This document shows positions 24,607-33,363 of a DNA stretch of 64,000 bases, in pieces. The DNA comes from Spirochaetota bacterium (GTDB lineage Bacteria > Spirochaetota > UBA4802 > UBA5550): contig JAGNKX010000010.1 in NCBI GenBank assembly GCA_017999915.1, forward strand, positions 76,381 through 140,380, given 5' to 3'. Positions within the stretch are counted from its first letter, which is position 1. Every line of letters starts with the position of its first letter. The translations under genes and the position numbers were made by a program. The notes below the pieces were generated by a model. That model did no database searches, was not told the origin of the DNA, and was given only the letters and a program-made list of their open reading frames with translations.

Positions 24607-26613
24607 ATGAAGAAAATAACATTGCTGACCCTGACCATGGTCATCATCGCGTTATCCGGATGCGATATCAATAAAAAGCAGATACGCACCGATCAGGACC
24701 GTAAAACGGGGGACCGCAAGACAGAAGATCGTAAAACAGATGATCGCAAAGCCTCTGAGGACGTGGACGCCCGGAAAGGAAAAAAAGATGTCAAGGCCGA
24801 GAAGGGGATTCCCTGGAACGGCGGCAGGTACGTGGGCGAAACGAGAAAGGGGAAGCCCCATGGCAAGGGGGTCCTGTATATCCTGGATAAAGACGGCAAT
24901 GTCATCAAGACGATAGAAGGCACCTTTGAAAACGGCGTGCCCGTTGGCGAGGTCGTCGTGTCGGAATTCGACTCGAAGGGAAGGCTCATCAGCAAGTACA
25001 CGGGAACGTTAAAGAACGGGAACTTTGACAGGGGCACCCTGGTGACCTATCATGAAAACGGAAAGGTCGCCAGCGCCTACACCGGGACTTTCCGGGACAA
25101 CAAGCCCCATGGCGACGGCGCCCTGAAAACCTACGATGAGCGGGGCGTCCTCCGGAGCGAATATACGGGCGAATTTGAGAACGGCAAGCCCGACGGCAAG
25201 GGGACCCTTATTACCTATGATAAGGACGGGAAGATCGTTTCAAAGATCGTCGGCACTTTTTATGAGGGAAGGCCCAGCGGTCCCGCAGACGTGTACACCT
25301 ATGATAAGGACGGCAGGCTTCTCAGCAAGATATCGGGGAGATACCTGAACGGCACGGTCAACGGCGAGGCCACCATCATCACCTATGACAAGGACGGCAA
25401 GGAGAAGACCAAGTACACCGGCAGGGTGAAAGACGGCAAGCCCGACGGGGAAGGGACCCTCATCACCTACGACAGGAACGGGAATATCGTGAGCAAGTAT
25501 ACCGGCTCTTTCAAGGACGGCAAGCCCGACGGCGATGGAAAGCTGGTCAAGTATAACAAGGACGGCGCGATCATGGAGGAGTACACGGGCCAGTTCAAGG
25601 ACGGCAAGCCCGAAGGCGACGGCGTCCTCGTCACCTATAACGATAAGGGCGTGATGACGAGCAAGTATGAAGGAAAGTTCAAGGACGGCTTGAAGCACGG
25701 CGACGGCACCCTCTACACCTATGACGAGAACGGCAGGCTCATAAAGAAATACGTGGGCGAGTTCAGCAAGGGGGTGCGCGACGGCCAGGGCTCCGAGTTC
25801 GTCTATAACGATAAGGGGAAGGTGATACGCAAGTACCTCGGCATGTATCTCAACGACAGGGAGACCGGCGAGGCGTCGATCCTGACCTATGACGATGACG
25901 GGAACCTGGTGTCCCATTATCTCGGACAGGTCATCGACGGCAAGCCCAACGGCGACGGCACCCTCCTCACCTATGACAGGGACGGCAGGCTCAAGACGAA
26001 ATACATCGGCCAGTTTCTTGACGGCAAGCCCCACGGCGACGGCTCCCTCTTCGTCTACGACGAGAAGGGTAACATCGTCAGCAGGTTCTATGCCAGCTGG
26101 AGCTACGGCGTCATGATGAAGGAGAAGAAGCTCACCGTCGGCGAAGGCGATTCCTACACCGGCGACTGGAAGAACGGGCAGAAGCACGGTTTCGGCACCT
26201 ACACATGGGGCAAGAGGTCCGAATGGTTCGGCGCCAAGTATGTCGGCCAGTTCGAGAATGACCGGCGGAGCGGCCAGGGGTCCCTCATACTTCCCTCGGG
26301 GGACAAGTATGTGGGAGAATTCAAGGACGGCAGGATACACGGCAAGGGCGTCTGGTTCTACATTGACGGCTCACGCTATTTCGGCCGCTTCAAGGAAGGG
26401 GAGCGCGACGGCCGGGGAACGAAGATATGGGCAGACGGCATGAAGTATGTCAGCGACCTGGACAGCTACTATCACAGCCAGAAGAACGCTTACTGGCCCA
26501 ACGAAAAGAAATACATCATGAAAGAATGCCCCGAGAAGAACAAGAGCGGCAAGGGAACCTTCGTGTGGGAAGAGGACGAGGAGTACGATGATTCCCGGGA
26601 AGACGGGAAATAG
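24607..26613 (+). CDS. Lipoprotein with fifteen 28-residue MORN-like repeats
   Basis: A 668-residue protein with lipoprotein signal MKKITLLTLTMVIIALSG then C19. A short linker repeats DRKT (DRKTGDRKTEDRKTDDRK, residues 31-48). From residue 75 fifteen repeats follow, each 28 residues (one has 27), of the form YTGxFxxGKPxGxGxL plus TYDxxGxxxSK; the first half is a MORN motif and the second half is an inserted beta-turn unit. Four ordinary MORN repeats (YTGDWKNGQKHGFGTY, YVGQFENDRRSGQGSL, YVGEFKDGRIHGKGVW, YFGRFKEGERDGRGT) then follow. MORN arrays form long twisted beta sheets, and in bacteria are often surface or envelope proteins. The ATG at 24607 has AGGAAGAGG upstream; the longer frame from 24547 lacks this. 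It precedes the GGDEF-like gene by nine bases. Confidence 0.88.
   Translation: MKKITLLTLTMVIIALSGCDINKKQIRTDQDRKTGDRKTEDRKTDDRKASEDVDARKGKKDVKAEKGIPWNGGRYVGETRKGKPHGKGVLYILDKDGNVIKTIEGTFENGVPVGEVVVSEFDSKGRLISKYTGTLKNGNFDRGTLVTYHENGKVASAYTGTFRDNKPHGDGALKTYDERGVLRSEYTGEFENGKPDGKGTLITYDKDGKIVSKIVGTFYEGRPSGPADVYTYDKDGRLLSKISGRYLNGTVNGEATIITYDKDGKEKTKYTGRVKDGKPDGEGTLITYDRNGNIVSKYTGSFKDGKPDGDGKLVKYNKDGAIMEEYTGQFKDGKPEGDGVLVTYNDKGVMTSKYEGKFKDGLKHGDGTLYTYDENGRLIKKYVGEFSKGVRDGQGSEFVYNDKGKVIRKYLGMYLNDRETGEASILTYDDDGNLVSHYLGQVIDGKPNGDGTLLTYDRDGRLKTKYIGQFLDGKPHGDGSLFVYDEKGNIVSRFYASWSYGVMMKEKKLTVGEGDSYTGDWKNGQKHGFGTYTWGKRSEWFGAKYVGQFENDRRSGQGSLILPSGDKYVGEFKDGRIHGKGVWFYIDGSRYFGRFKEGERDGRGTKIWADGMKYVSDLDSYYHSQKNAYWPNEKKYIMKECPEKNKSGKGTFVWEEDEEYDDSREDGK
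24829..26085 (+). repeat. Tandem 84-bp coding repeats in the MORN lipoprotein gene
   Basis: Fifteen in-frame units of 84 bp (one of 81 bp) encode the 28-residue repeats. Neighbouring units share long stretches such as GACGGCAAGCCCGACGG, as expected from recent tandem duplication. Such an array is prone to copy-number change by recombination, giving length variants of the surface protein. Confidence 0.85.
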
Positions 26614-26622
26614 CGATACGCC

Positions 26623-28176
26623 ATGTCCCTGAGAATCAAGGTCATTGCGGCGGGGGCCGTTTTCCTGGTCATCGGCCTGTTCCTCTATTTTACGCTTCGC
26701 TTCACCAATGTCGAAAACGAGCGGCTCGGTTCGCTCGTAAGGACCACCAACAGCATCGTCGGTGAATACCGCGACCTGGAAAAGCGCCTGGCCGCCGAGA
26801 ACAGGGTGCCGGCCCCGGGGGACCTTTCCGGCTTTCTCGAATCGGCCCACAGGAAATACCGCCAGGTCGCCCTGATGGCCGTCACGGACAGGACCCTGTC
26901 GGTCCGTCTCTCCAGCAAGAATGACCGTTACATACACACCGTCGACCTCTTTGAAGCCATTTTAAAGGATTTCACCCAGGACAAGTTCAACATTACAAAG
27001 GACAATCCCTACGTTGTCCGGTATTACGATGAAAAGACGGCGCGAGGCGTGGAGCAGCTCCGGTTCTATGTCTTTCTCACGAGGATCGGCGGATACCGCC
27101 TTCTCGTGGTCTATCCCCATGCCGTGGGCGGCACGGTCATCACCAGGTCCGTTCTGGAAGTGTCTCTGCTGGTATTATTGATCGTTATCATTACCGCCGC
27201 GGCGTATATAATGGCCTCGAAAAAGCCGACGCAGCAGGGCAGTGACGAAGGCCGAATCATTGACCTGAGCCTCCAGGGCGGCCCCCCGTCCTCCGGCGAC
27301 ACGGCGCTGCCCAATGAAACAGCCAGCGTTGTTTCAGACGGGCTCAGCGGCTACATCCACGATCTCTTCAAGGCCATAAACGCTTCCTGTGACACCGATG
27401 CCGTTTCATTGTATATCTTCCATTACTCCGGAAAGCTGGTCAAAACAATGGAGCTTACGGGCAGCACCTTCCTCCGGATCGATTCAGTCAGCTTCGATAC
27501 CATTGACGTGGACAACGAGGCCGGCCGGGAGCTGCGCGGCGGCGCCTCCATGGTCCTTGAGGAGGGGCGGACGATAATCATACCCCTTGTTTACAATGAA
27601 GCGTTCCTGGGGGTCGTGAAGATGACACGGCGGGACGGCCTCCAGGGCAGTCAGATGCGCGATGCCAGGTCGGCCGTGACCGGCGTATTGAAGAACATCC
27701 ACGATTATATCATGGTCAATGACGTGATGACCGATGCCGGGACCGGTCTTCATAGCAAAATATACTGCAACCTGAAATACAATGAGTGCCTCAAGGCGTG
27801 GAGCGGCAAAGGCAAGGATTTCTCCATCCTTTATATCCTGCTCTGTGACGCCTTTGAACGGCTCGGGGACGCGGAGAAGAACGGCATTATCAAGCTGATC
27901 GGGCCGGCCGCGGCTGATATCATCGGCAATGACGGATACCTGTGCCGTCATGACAATTATCTCGCCCTCATCATGCCTGATGTCAACGCGCGGAAAGCAA
28001 AGGCAGTGGAGAGGCGCCTGAAAAGTTCACTGGATACGTTCCGGATCAAGATTACCGATGATACGGTCGTGAAGATCGATGCCAGGATCGGCCTTGCGTC
28101 ATCAGATACCGCCAGCCCGGGGGAGGATCCTGCCGCCCTGGCGATGCGGCAGGTGACCGGATCGACAGGCCCATGA
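26623..28176 (+). CDS. Membrane sensor with GAF-like and degenerate GGDEF domains
   Basis: A 517-residue protein: one membrane segment (about 7-25), an extracytoplasmic sensor region to about residue 172, a second segment (VLEVSLLVLLIVIITAAAYIM), then cytoplasmic domains. Residues about 245-370 look like a GAF domain. The end resembles a GGDEF domain by position (MTDAGTGLHSKIYCNLKYNE is like the usual DxLTGLxNR start), but where the GGDEF signature should be it reads RHDNYLALIMPD. The catalytic Gly-Gly-Asp/Glu residues are lost, so it should not make cyclic di-GMP and may act as a binding or signalling module. It starts nine bases after the MORN lipoprotein gene, suggesting one operon. Confidence 0.72.
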   Translation: MSLRIKVIAAGAVFLVIGLFLYFTLRFTNVENERLGSLVRTTNSIVGEYRDLEKRLAAENRVPAPGDLSGFLESAHRKYRQVALMAVTDRTLSVRLSSKNDRYIHTVDLFEAILKDFTQDKFNITKDNPYVVRYYDEKTARGVEQLRFYVFLTRIGGYRLLVVYPHAVGGTVITRSVLEVSLLVLLIVIITAAAYIMASKKPTQQGSDEGRIIDLSLQGGPPSSGDTALPNETASVVSDGLSGYIHDLFKAINASCDTDAVSLYIFHYSGKLVKTMELTGSTFLRIDSVSFDTIDVDNEAGRELRGGASMVLEEGRTIIIPLVYNEAFLGVVKMTRRDGLQGSQMRDARSAVTGVLKNIHDYIMVNDVMTDAGTGLHSKIYCNLKYNECLKAWSGKGKDFSILYILLCDAFERLGDAEKNGIIKLIGPAAADIIGNDGYLCRHDNYLALIMPDVNARKAKAVERRLKSSLDTFRIKITDDTVVKIDARIGLASSDTASPGEDPAALAMRQVTGSTGP

Positions 28177-28266
28177 TCGCGCGCCTTCTCGTTGTTTTTC
28201 TGGAACAACAGCTCCTTGTTTTTTGTTACTGCCGATGTAAATCTAAAAGAATTTTTTATTATTTTG

Positions 28267-28299
28267 TTGACATATAAGTCCTAAATTAAAATATATAAT
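28267..28299 (+). promoter_or_regulatory. Candidate sigma-70-like promoter of the qrc-like operon
   Basis: TTGACA at 28267-28272 and TATATA/TATAAT at 28292-28299; the spacer is 19 or 21 bases, longer than the usual 17. A short stem AACGGC/GCCGTT (28309-28329) lies in the leader, closed by ATTAAA and TTTAAT. AAAGGAG at 28376-28382 is the ribosome-binding site of the first gene. Confidence 0.35.
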
Positions 28300-28389
28300 T
28301 CAATTAAAAAACGGCAATGCCACAGCCGTTGGTGTTTAATCAAAACCAATTTTTACCTTACTTAAAGATATACAAAAAGGAGAAGCTTG

Positions 28390-28962
28390 GTGAAACGGAC
28401 AATACTTCTTATCGGGATCCCCTTTATCGTGTGTTTTTATTCCACCTATATTGTTTCCCAGATTGGATGCAATTATGCAATGGCAAACCATCCTGAGAAA
28501 TCGGTCTACTTTAACCACAAAACCCACCTTACCAAGTATATGCCGGCGAACGGTATGTCGAAAGATGACTGCGAGACATGCCACGGGTATTATGAGAACG
28601 GCAGGTTCAAGGGCCTTCCCACGGTCGCGGAGTGTAAATCGTGCCACGATCCGAAAGGACCGGATAAGAACGCCGGTCCGGAGACCGCTCTGCGGAAACC
28701 CATGCTGGATAAATACAAGGATACCGATAAGCCCTGGGGCTCCTACGCCAAGCAGCCTGACCTTGCTTATTTCAGCCATAAGGTCGTCATGACGGCGCAA
28801 TACGAGGACGGCAGGAAGAAGGCCCGCTGCGGATCGTGCCACGGCGACAAGGCGGACTCTACCAACATGGCCATGATAAAAGGAAAAATGCCGATGGGTC
28901 AATGCGAGGATTGCCATACCGCCCTCAACATCAGCAACAAGTGCGCGGTCTGCCACGACTGA
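28390..28962 (+). CDS. qrcA: Pentaheme cytochrome c subunit of a Qrc-like menaquinone reductase
   Basis: A 190-residue exported cytochrome with an N-terminal membrane anchor (TILLIGIPFIVCFYSTYIV) and five CxxCH heme sites: CETCH, CKSCH, CGSCH, CEDCH and CAVCH. Additional His (SVYFNHKTH, YFSHK) can serve as distal ligands, giving a c3/c7-like fold. In the Qrc complex of sulfate reducers the QrcA subunit, described as hexaheme, takes electrons from periplasmic cytochrome pools. Here only five motifs are present, as in ActA of alternative complex III. The start GTG at 28390 sits seven bases after AAGGAG; TTG at 28387 is the other possibility. It is the first gene of four in one operon. Confidence 0.83.
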   Translation: MKRTILLIGIPFIVCFYSTYIVSQIGCNYAMANHPEKSVYFNHKTHLTKYMPANGMSKDDCETCHGYYENGRFKGLPTVAECKSCHDPKGPDKNAGPETALRKPMLDKYKDTDKPWGSYAKQPDLAYFSHKVVMTAQYEDGRKKARCGSCHGDKADSTNMAMIKGKMPMGQCEDCHTALNISNKCAVCHD

Positions 28963-29004
28963 TATTCCGATACCATGAAACTTGCCAGAGGAGATGAATA
29001 ATCC

Positions 29005-30972
29005 ATGAAAAAAATAGAAAGAAAAGATTTCATAATGATGGGCGGCGGCGCCGTCGTCGGCGGTCTCACCGGATACGTCTTTTCCGGGGCTCCCTTTCTC
29101 GGTCTGCAGTGGCTCGTCGAGTGGACCCAGGACCAGTACGTGCCGGTTCCCGGCAGGGAAGCGTACCTGAAAACGATCTGCGACGCGTGCCGCGAAAAAT
29201 GCGAGATGTCCATCCGCATGATAGGCGACCGGGCCGTTAAAATTGAATCATCGAACAGCGGTTGTCCCTTCAGCCAGAACGCGCTCCAGCTTCTGTACCA
29301 TTCGGAAAGGATCGACGCGCCCCTGAAGAGGACGGGGAAGAAAGGGACTGTGAAGCCTTCGGCCTTCGAAAAGGTGACCTGGGAAGAGGCCCTGACGGCG
29401 GTCGCGAAGAAAATGAACAGCCTGGTAGCCGCGAAAAAGGGCGGCCTCATAGCCGGCATCAGCAAGAACGAGAATCTCACCGCCGCGCTCCTCAACAGGC
29501 TGATCAAATCGGCCGGCAGCGGCAACTCATACTATGAGCCCTCGCTGGCCTCCCTCTCCCAGGCCGCGCTGGGCGGTTTCGTAGACTACGATTTCAGCAA
29601 TGCTGATTATATACTGAGCTTCGGCGCCCGCCTCTTTGAAGGCTGGGGAACGGCCTGCGTGATGAACAAAGCCCTCGTCGATATGAAACAGAAAGGCGCG
29701 AAGCTGGTCCAGGCCGACGCGGTCTGCACCCGGACGGCCTCTCTGGCCGACCAGTGGCTCCCCGTCAAGCCGGGGACCGAGCTGATCCTTGCGATGGGCA
29801 TAGCCAACTGTCTCAAGAAGAAAGGCCGGGCTGCCGGCGGCGGCGACTGGATGGCCGTCGTCGACGCGTACACCCCGGATAAGGTCGCGGCCCTTACGGG
29901 GCTCAAGGCTAAGCAGATCGAGGACGTGGCCAACGCCTTTGCCGCGGCCAGGAGCCCCATCGCGGTCGCCGGACGCGGCGGCGCCGGCGTTTCCTCGTCG
30001 GCCGCGGAGCTCATGGCCGTGTACGCCCTGAACGCCATGGTGGGCGCCCGCGGGGCCCAGCTTAAAAAGATCCAGGGCCTTGGCGAGCCGGCCCTTGGAG
30101 CCGATGCGGCTGCGATCCTGAAAGACGCTAAAAAGTTTGCCGGCCTTGACGATTTCATCAAGAACGGCAATTTCGAAATGCTCTTCATAAACGAGGCTGA
30201 TCCCGTGTACAAGAGCGTATACGGCGCGGACCTTGCCACGAAGATGGAGAAGGCCTTTGTCGTGGGAATCATGCCCCTCCTGAACGACACGGCCATGTAT
30301 GCCGATTATATCTTCCCGTCCCTGAGCTTCCTCGAGTCCGAAAGCGCGGCCGGCGCGGCCCCGGTGAAGGCCTATGAAAAAGCGATCCATGCCGGGGACG
30401 CCATCATCAAGCTGGCCCAGAAGGTCGACGGCGCGAAGGCCAACTTCAACTGGAACGGCTATGTTGATCTGGTCAAGACTTACGGCGGCGCGGCAGGCGC
30501 CGGCGCCGTGAACTTTAACGCCAAGGTCCTGAAGGACACCCTCGCGGCACTTGAAAAAACGCTCAAGGCGACCGCGGAATTCCCCGTCGCGCTCATCCCG
30601 ACGGAAGTGACCTTCGTGGGAGACGGCGACGGATTGGCCTTCCCTTACGTGCTCAAGGCCATCGACGACAAAACCTACTCCGAAGGCAAGCTCTGGGTCA
30701 TGATAAACAGAGAGACGGCCGATAAGCAGGGCGTCAGCGAAGGAGAGCGGATTGACATCGAATCTTCACGTGGCGAGATCGGCAGCGTCAAGGCCCACCT
30801 CACCGATATAGTGGCGCCTGATACGATAGCGATTCCCCTGGGGTTCGGCCACAAGGCCTATACCAAGTACGCGAAGAAGAAAGGCGTCAATCCCAAGGAA
30901 ATCATGGCGAGTGACATCGATCCCCTGACCGGGGCCGCGAACTGGTGGCTCACCAGGGTCAAAATCAGCTAA
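29005..30972 (+). CDS. qrcB: Molybdopterin-oxidoreductase-family subunit (QrcB-like)
   Basis: A 655-residue periplasmic subunit of the complex iron-sulfur molybdoenzyme superfamily. ICDACREKCEMSIRMIG and SGCPFS supply the four Cys of the N-terminal [4Fe-4S] cluster. The family core follows (VTWEEALTAVAKKMN, FGARLFEGWGTA, PGTELILAMGIANCL, NDTAMYADYIFPSLSFLES, the C-terminal domain with WVMINRETADKQGVSEGERI). At the place where Mo is usually bound by Cys, Ser or Sec, the sequence is EPSLASLSQAALGG, without Cys. In characterised Qrc and alternative complex III the related subunit carries no molybdenum, and that probably holds here. The N-terminus IERKDFIMMGGGAVVGG resembles a twin-arginine signal but with Arg-Lys. 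The subunit is shorter than catalytic relatives. Confidence 0.82.
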   Translation: MKKIERKDFIMMGGGAVVGGLTGYVFSGAPFLGLQWLVEWTQDQYVPVPGREAYLKTICDACREKCEMSIRMIGDRAVKIESSNSGCPFSQNALQLLYHSERIDAPLKRTGKKGTVKPSAFEKVTWEEALTAVAKKMNSLVAAKKGGLIAGISKNENLTAALLNRLIKSAGSGNSYYEPSLASLSQAALGGFVDYDFSNADYILSFGARLFEGWGTACVMNKALVDMKQKGAKLVQADAVCTRTASLADQWLPVKPGTELILAMGIANCLKKKGRAAGGGDWMAVVDAYTPDKVAALTGLKAKQIEDVANAFAAARSPIAVAGRGGAGVSSSAAELMAVYALNAMVGARGAQLKKIQGLGEPALGADAAAILKDAKKFAGLDDFIKNGNFEMLFINEADPVYKSVYGADLATKMEKAFVVGIMPLLNDTAMYADYIFPSLSFLESESAAGAAPVKAYEKAIHAGDAIIKLAQKVDGAKANFNWNGYVDLVKTYGGAAGAGAVNFNAKVLKDTLAALEKTLKATAEFPVALIPTEVTFVGDGDGLAFPYVLKAIDDKTYSEGKLWVMINRETADKQGVSEGERIDIESSRGEIGSVKAHLTDIVAPDTIAIPLGFGHKAYTKYAKKKGVNPKEIMASDIDPLTGAANWWLTRVKIS

Positions 30973-30987
30973 GAGGTGGATACCAAC

Positions 30988-31791
30988 ATGAAAATGAAAA
31001 GAAGATGGGGAATGGCTATAGATCTGGACAAGTGCACGGGCTGCGGCACATGCACCATCGCCTGTTCTCAAGAAAACAATTTGCCTCTGTTCGAGGATGA
31101 TTCCGACCTGGTGAAGCGCGTTCAGTTCATGGACCTGATGAAGGTCACCAACGACCGCGATGCCAAGTACCCCAATGTCGAGGTCTGCTATATACCGAAG
31201 ATGTGCCAGCACTGCGACGGGAACGATCCGAAAAACCCGAAGCCGCCCTGCGTGTCGGTATGCCCGGTCGTGGCAACCGACGTCGGAGATGACGGCGTTG
31301 TCAGCCAGGTCTGGTCGCGCTGCATCGGATGCCGGTACTGCCAGGCCTCATGTCCCTACGAGGCCCGGGCCTTCAACTGGTGGAAACCGAGACACGAGGG
31401 CTCCTTCAAGAATTCATTGAATACCGACGTATCAGTGCCGTCGCGCGGAACCGTCATCAAGTGCCAGTTCTGCAGCCATATCTGGAAGCGCGAGCGCGAC
31501 AAGGCTGCGGCCAAGGGCGAGCTTGACATCAACGCCGTCACCTACACGCCGGCCTGCGTCGCCTCCTGCCCGACCAAGGCTATGGTCTTCGGCGACCTGG
31601 ATGATCCGAACTCGGAAATCAGCCAGCTTCTTGAAAAGGAAAAGAAGCGGAAGTTCCGCCTTGTCCACACAATTGACGACAAGGACGAGAAGACGAAAGA
31701 AAAGATGATGCATATCAAGAATTTCCCCAATCCGAAGGTCTACTACCTCACCAGCAAGGCCTGGATCAAGGAAATGATGAAATTCAAATAG
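30988..31791 (+). CDS. qrcC: Ferredoxin-like subunit with four iron-sulfur clusters (QrcC-like)
   Basis: A 267-residue DmsB/PsrB-type electron-transfer subunit. Sixteen Cys form four cluster sites: CTGCGTCTIACSQEN, CQHC with CVSVCPV, CIGCRYCQASCPY, and CQFC with CVASCPT. In such complexes the subunit passes electrons between the molybdopterin-family subunit and the quinone-binding membrane subunit. The ATG at 30988 is chosen because GAGGTGG (30973-30979) lies eight bases upstream; a GTG at 30976 overlaps that site. It lies 15 bases after the previous gene and 30 bases before the next. Confidence 0.9.
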   Translation: MKMKRRWGMAIDLDKCTGCGTCTIACSQENNLPLFEDDSDLVKRVQFMDLMKVTNDRDAKYPNVEVCYIPKMCQHCDGNDPKNPKPPCVSVCPVVATDVGDDGVVSQVWSRCIGCRYCQASCPYEARAFNWWKPRHEGSFKNSLNTDVSVPSRGTVIKCQFCSHIWKRERDKAAAKGELDINAVTYTPACVASCPTKAMVFGDLDDPNSEISQLLEKEKKRKFRLVHTIDDKDEKTKEKMMHIKNFPNPKVYYLTSKAWIKEMMKFK

Positions 31792-31821
31792 ACTCCGATA
31801 TTCAGGTAAAGGAGAAAAACA

Positions 31822-33105
31822 GTGGGTAAACTTATAGGTTATATCAAGCAATACATAGAATTCGTCAAGAAGGAATGGAACAGCTATTCGAAGAACGTGA
31901 AGATAGCCCTCTACATCATGCTGTTTTTCACGGCCGGTTTTGCCATCTTCGGCGTGCAGATCCTTTTCTGGGGATTGGGCTACACCGACATGAGCAACAT
32001 GTATCCCTTCGGCCAATGGATCATCGGTGACCTGGGACTGGTCGGTCTGGGCGGCGGCGCCTTCACCAGCGGTTTCATACTCTATATTTTAAGGAATGAC
32101 AAGCTGGAGCCGATGATCAACTCCTCGGTCCTCATCGGTTTTCTCTGCTACCTGTTCACGCTGGTCTTCCTGGTGTTTGACATTGGCCAGCCTCTCCGGG
32201 CATGGTTCGGATACGCCTACCCCAACTGGGGACCCGGCCTGATGCCTATCTCGATGCTGACTGAAGTTGTCTGGTGCCTCACCTTTTACTTCATGATCCT
32301 CTGCGTTGAGCTGATCCCGGTGGTCCTGAAGCACAAGGTCCTCGACGCGATACCGGCCCTTCACTATATCGGCCACTATCTCCACCGCCTGATGTGGATC
32401 TTTGCCGCGGCCGGAACCTTCCTGTCATGCTTTCACCAGGGGTCCCTGGGCGGCGGGATGTGGGATATCATGTATGGTAAGGCATCGTGGTTCCGGGCCC
32501 ACCATATTTACTTCTTTGTCGTAATAATCGGCGCAACTGCGGGCGGCACCGCGTTCATGACGCTCTGCGCTTATATAGCCGGAAAGGTAATGAAGAAGGA
32601 AGTTCTTCCCAAGGAAACCTTCTATTCGATAGCCAAGGTCTCCGGCACAATGATGGTATTCTACCTGATCGCCCGGGTGGTCGATGTCAGCCTCATGGCC
32701 GCCAAGTGGACCCCGCTCTTCGACCGGAGTTTTTCCAGCCTGCTGGGCGGATACTACGGCTGGTGGATACTTGTCCTGGAGTTCCTGCTGATCGCAACCG
32801 CTATCGCGATGCTTCTGGTAAAGAAGAACCGCGAGCAGGAAAAGACATTCCTTATCGGCATAGCCAGCGGGGCCGGCGCCTTGTTCATGAACAAGCTGTT
32901 CGTCGTGCTGAACGGCTCTTCTGTTCCGAATTTTCCCTGGAAGGGGTTTATCGGTTACAATCCGACAATCCAGGAGTGGTTCGTTATGCTGGGCGGCATA
33001 TCGGTCATGATACTGATCTACATGTGGTTCGCCAAGTATACGCCGCTCTTCCCCCATGCCGCACACCAGGACCATGCCGGGGGAGAAGGCCACGCAGCTG
33101 AATAA
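31822..33105 (+). CDS. qrcD: NrfD/PsrC-family quinone-binding membrane subunit (QrcD-like)
   Basis: A 427-residue polytopic protein with about ten membrane segments of the NrfD family, which bind menaquinone near the periplasmic side and may contribute to charge separation. Family patterns seen are FTSGFILYILRNDKLEP, LVFLVFDIGQPLRAWFG, the HYLHRLMWIFAAAGTFLSCFHQ His-rich helix and RAHHIYFFVVIIG. It starts at GTG 31822 with AAAGGAG 10 bases upstream. It ends in a His-rich tail (HAAHQDHAGGEGHAAE). It closes the four-gene operon, followed by a terminator and a palindrome. The order cytochrome, Mo-family, FeS and NrfD equals qrcABCD. Confidence 0.87.
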   Translation: MGKLIGYIKQYIEFVKKEWNSYSKNVKIALYIMLFFTAGFAIFGVQILFWGLGYTDMSNMYPFGQWIIGDLGLVGLGGGAFTSGFILYILRNDKLEPMINSSVLIGFLCYLFTLVFLVFDIGQPLRAWFGYAYPNWGPGLMPISMLTEVVWCLTFYFMILCVELIPVVLKHKVLDAIPALHYIGHYLHRLMWIFAAAGTFLSCFHQGSLGGGMWDIMYGKASWFRAHHIYFFVVIIGATAGGTAFMTLCAYIAGKVMKKEVLPKETFYSIAKVSGTMMVFYLIARVVDVSLMAAKWTPLFDRSFSSLLGGYYGWWILVLEFLLIATAIAMLLVKKNREQEKTFLIGIASGAGALFMNKLFVVLNGSSVPNFPWKGFIGYNPTIQEWFVMLGGISVMILIYMWFAKYTPLFPHAAHQDHAGGEGHAAE

Positions 33106-33132
33106 GCGCAACGGTTGAAATGGCAATAACGG

Positions 33133-33160
33133 AAAACGGCGGTGCGAATCGCCGTTTTTT
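33133..33160 (+). terminator. Intrinsic terminator of the qrc-like operon
   Basis: AAAACGGCG (33133-33141) pairs with CGCCGTTTT (33150-33158) around an 8-base loop and ends in six T. It starts 27 bases after the qrcD stop codon. Confidence 0.88.
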
Positions 33161-33184
33161 CATGCCCTGAAGGCCGTGCCGCAT

Positions 33185-33222
33185 ATTCTGAAGGCGGGGT
33201 CACGTGACCCCGCCTTCAGAAT
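33185..33222. repeat. 38-nt perfect palindrome, GAAGGCGGGGT form
   Basis: Two 19-base arms (33185-33203, 33204-33222) with no spacer; the core reads GAAGGCGGGGTCAC followed by its complement. It belongs to the same family as 20316-20359. Because a proper terminator already lies 25 bases upstream, this palindrome is probably not needed for termination. Confidence 0.78.
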
Positions 33223-33363
33223 GAACCGAAACGCGACAACCGTCTGCCTGGACGGTGCGCCCGGCGTTGTTTAAAAAATCGCGCAATTAATCTTCTGCAT
33301 AGTGCTTGACAGTATGACGATAATGATATTGAATTATTTCAAATCTTCCTTCCGGGCTATTTA

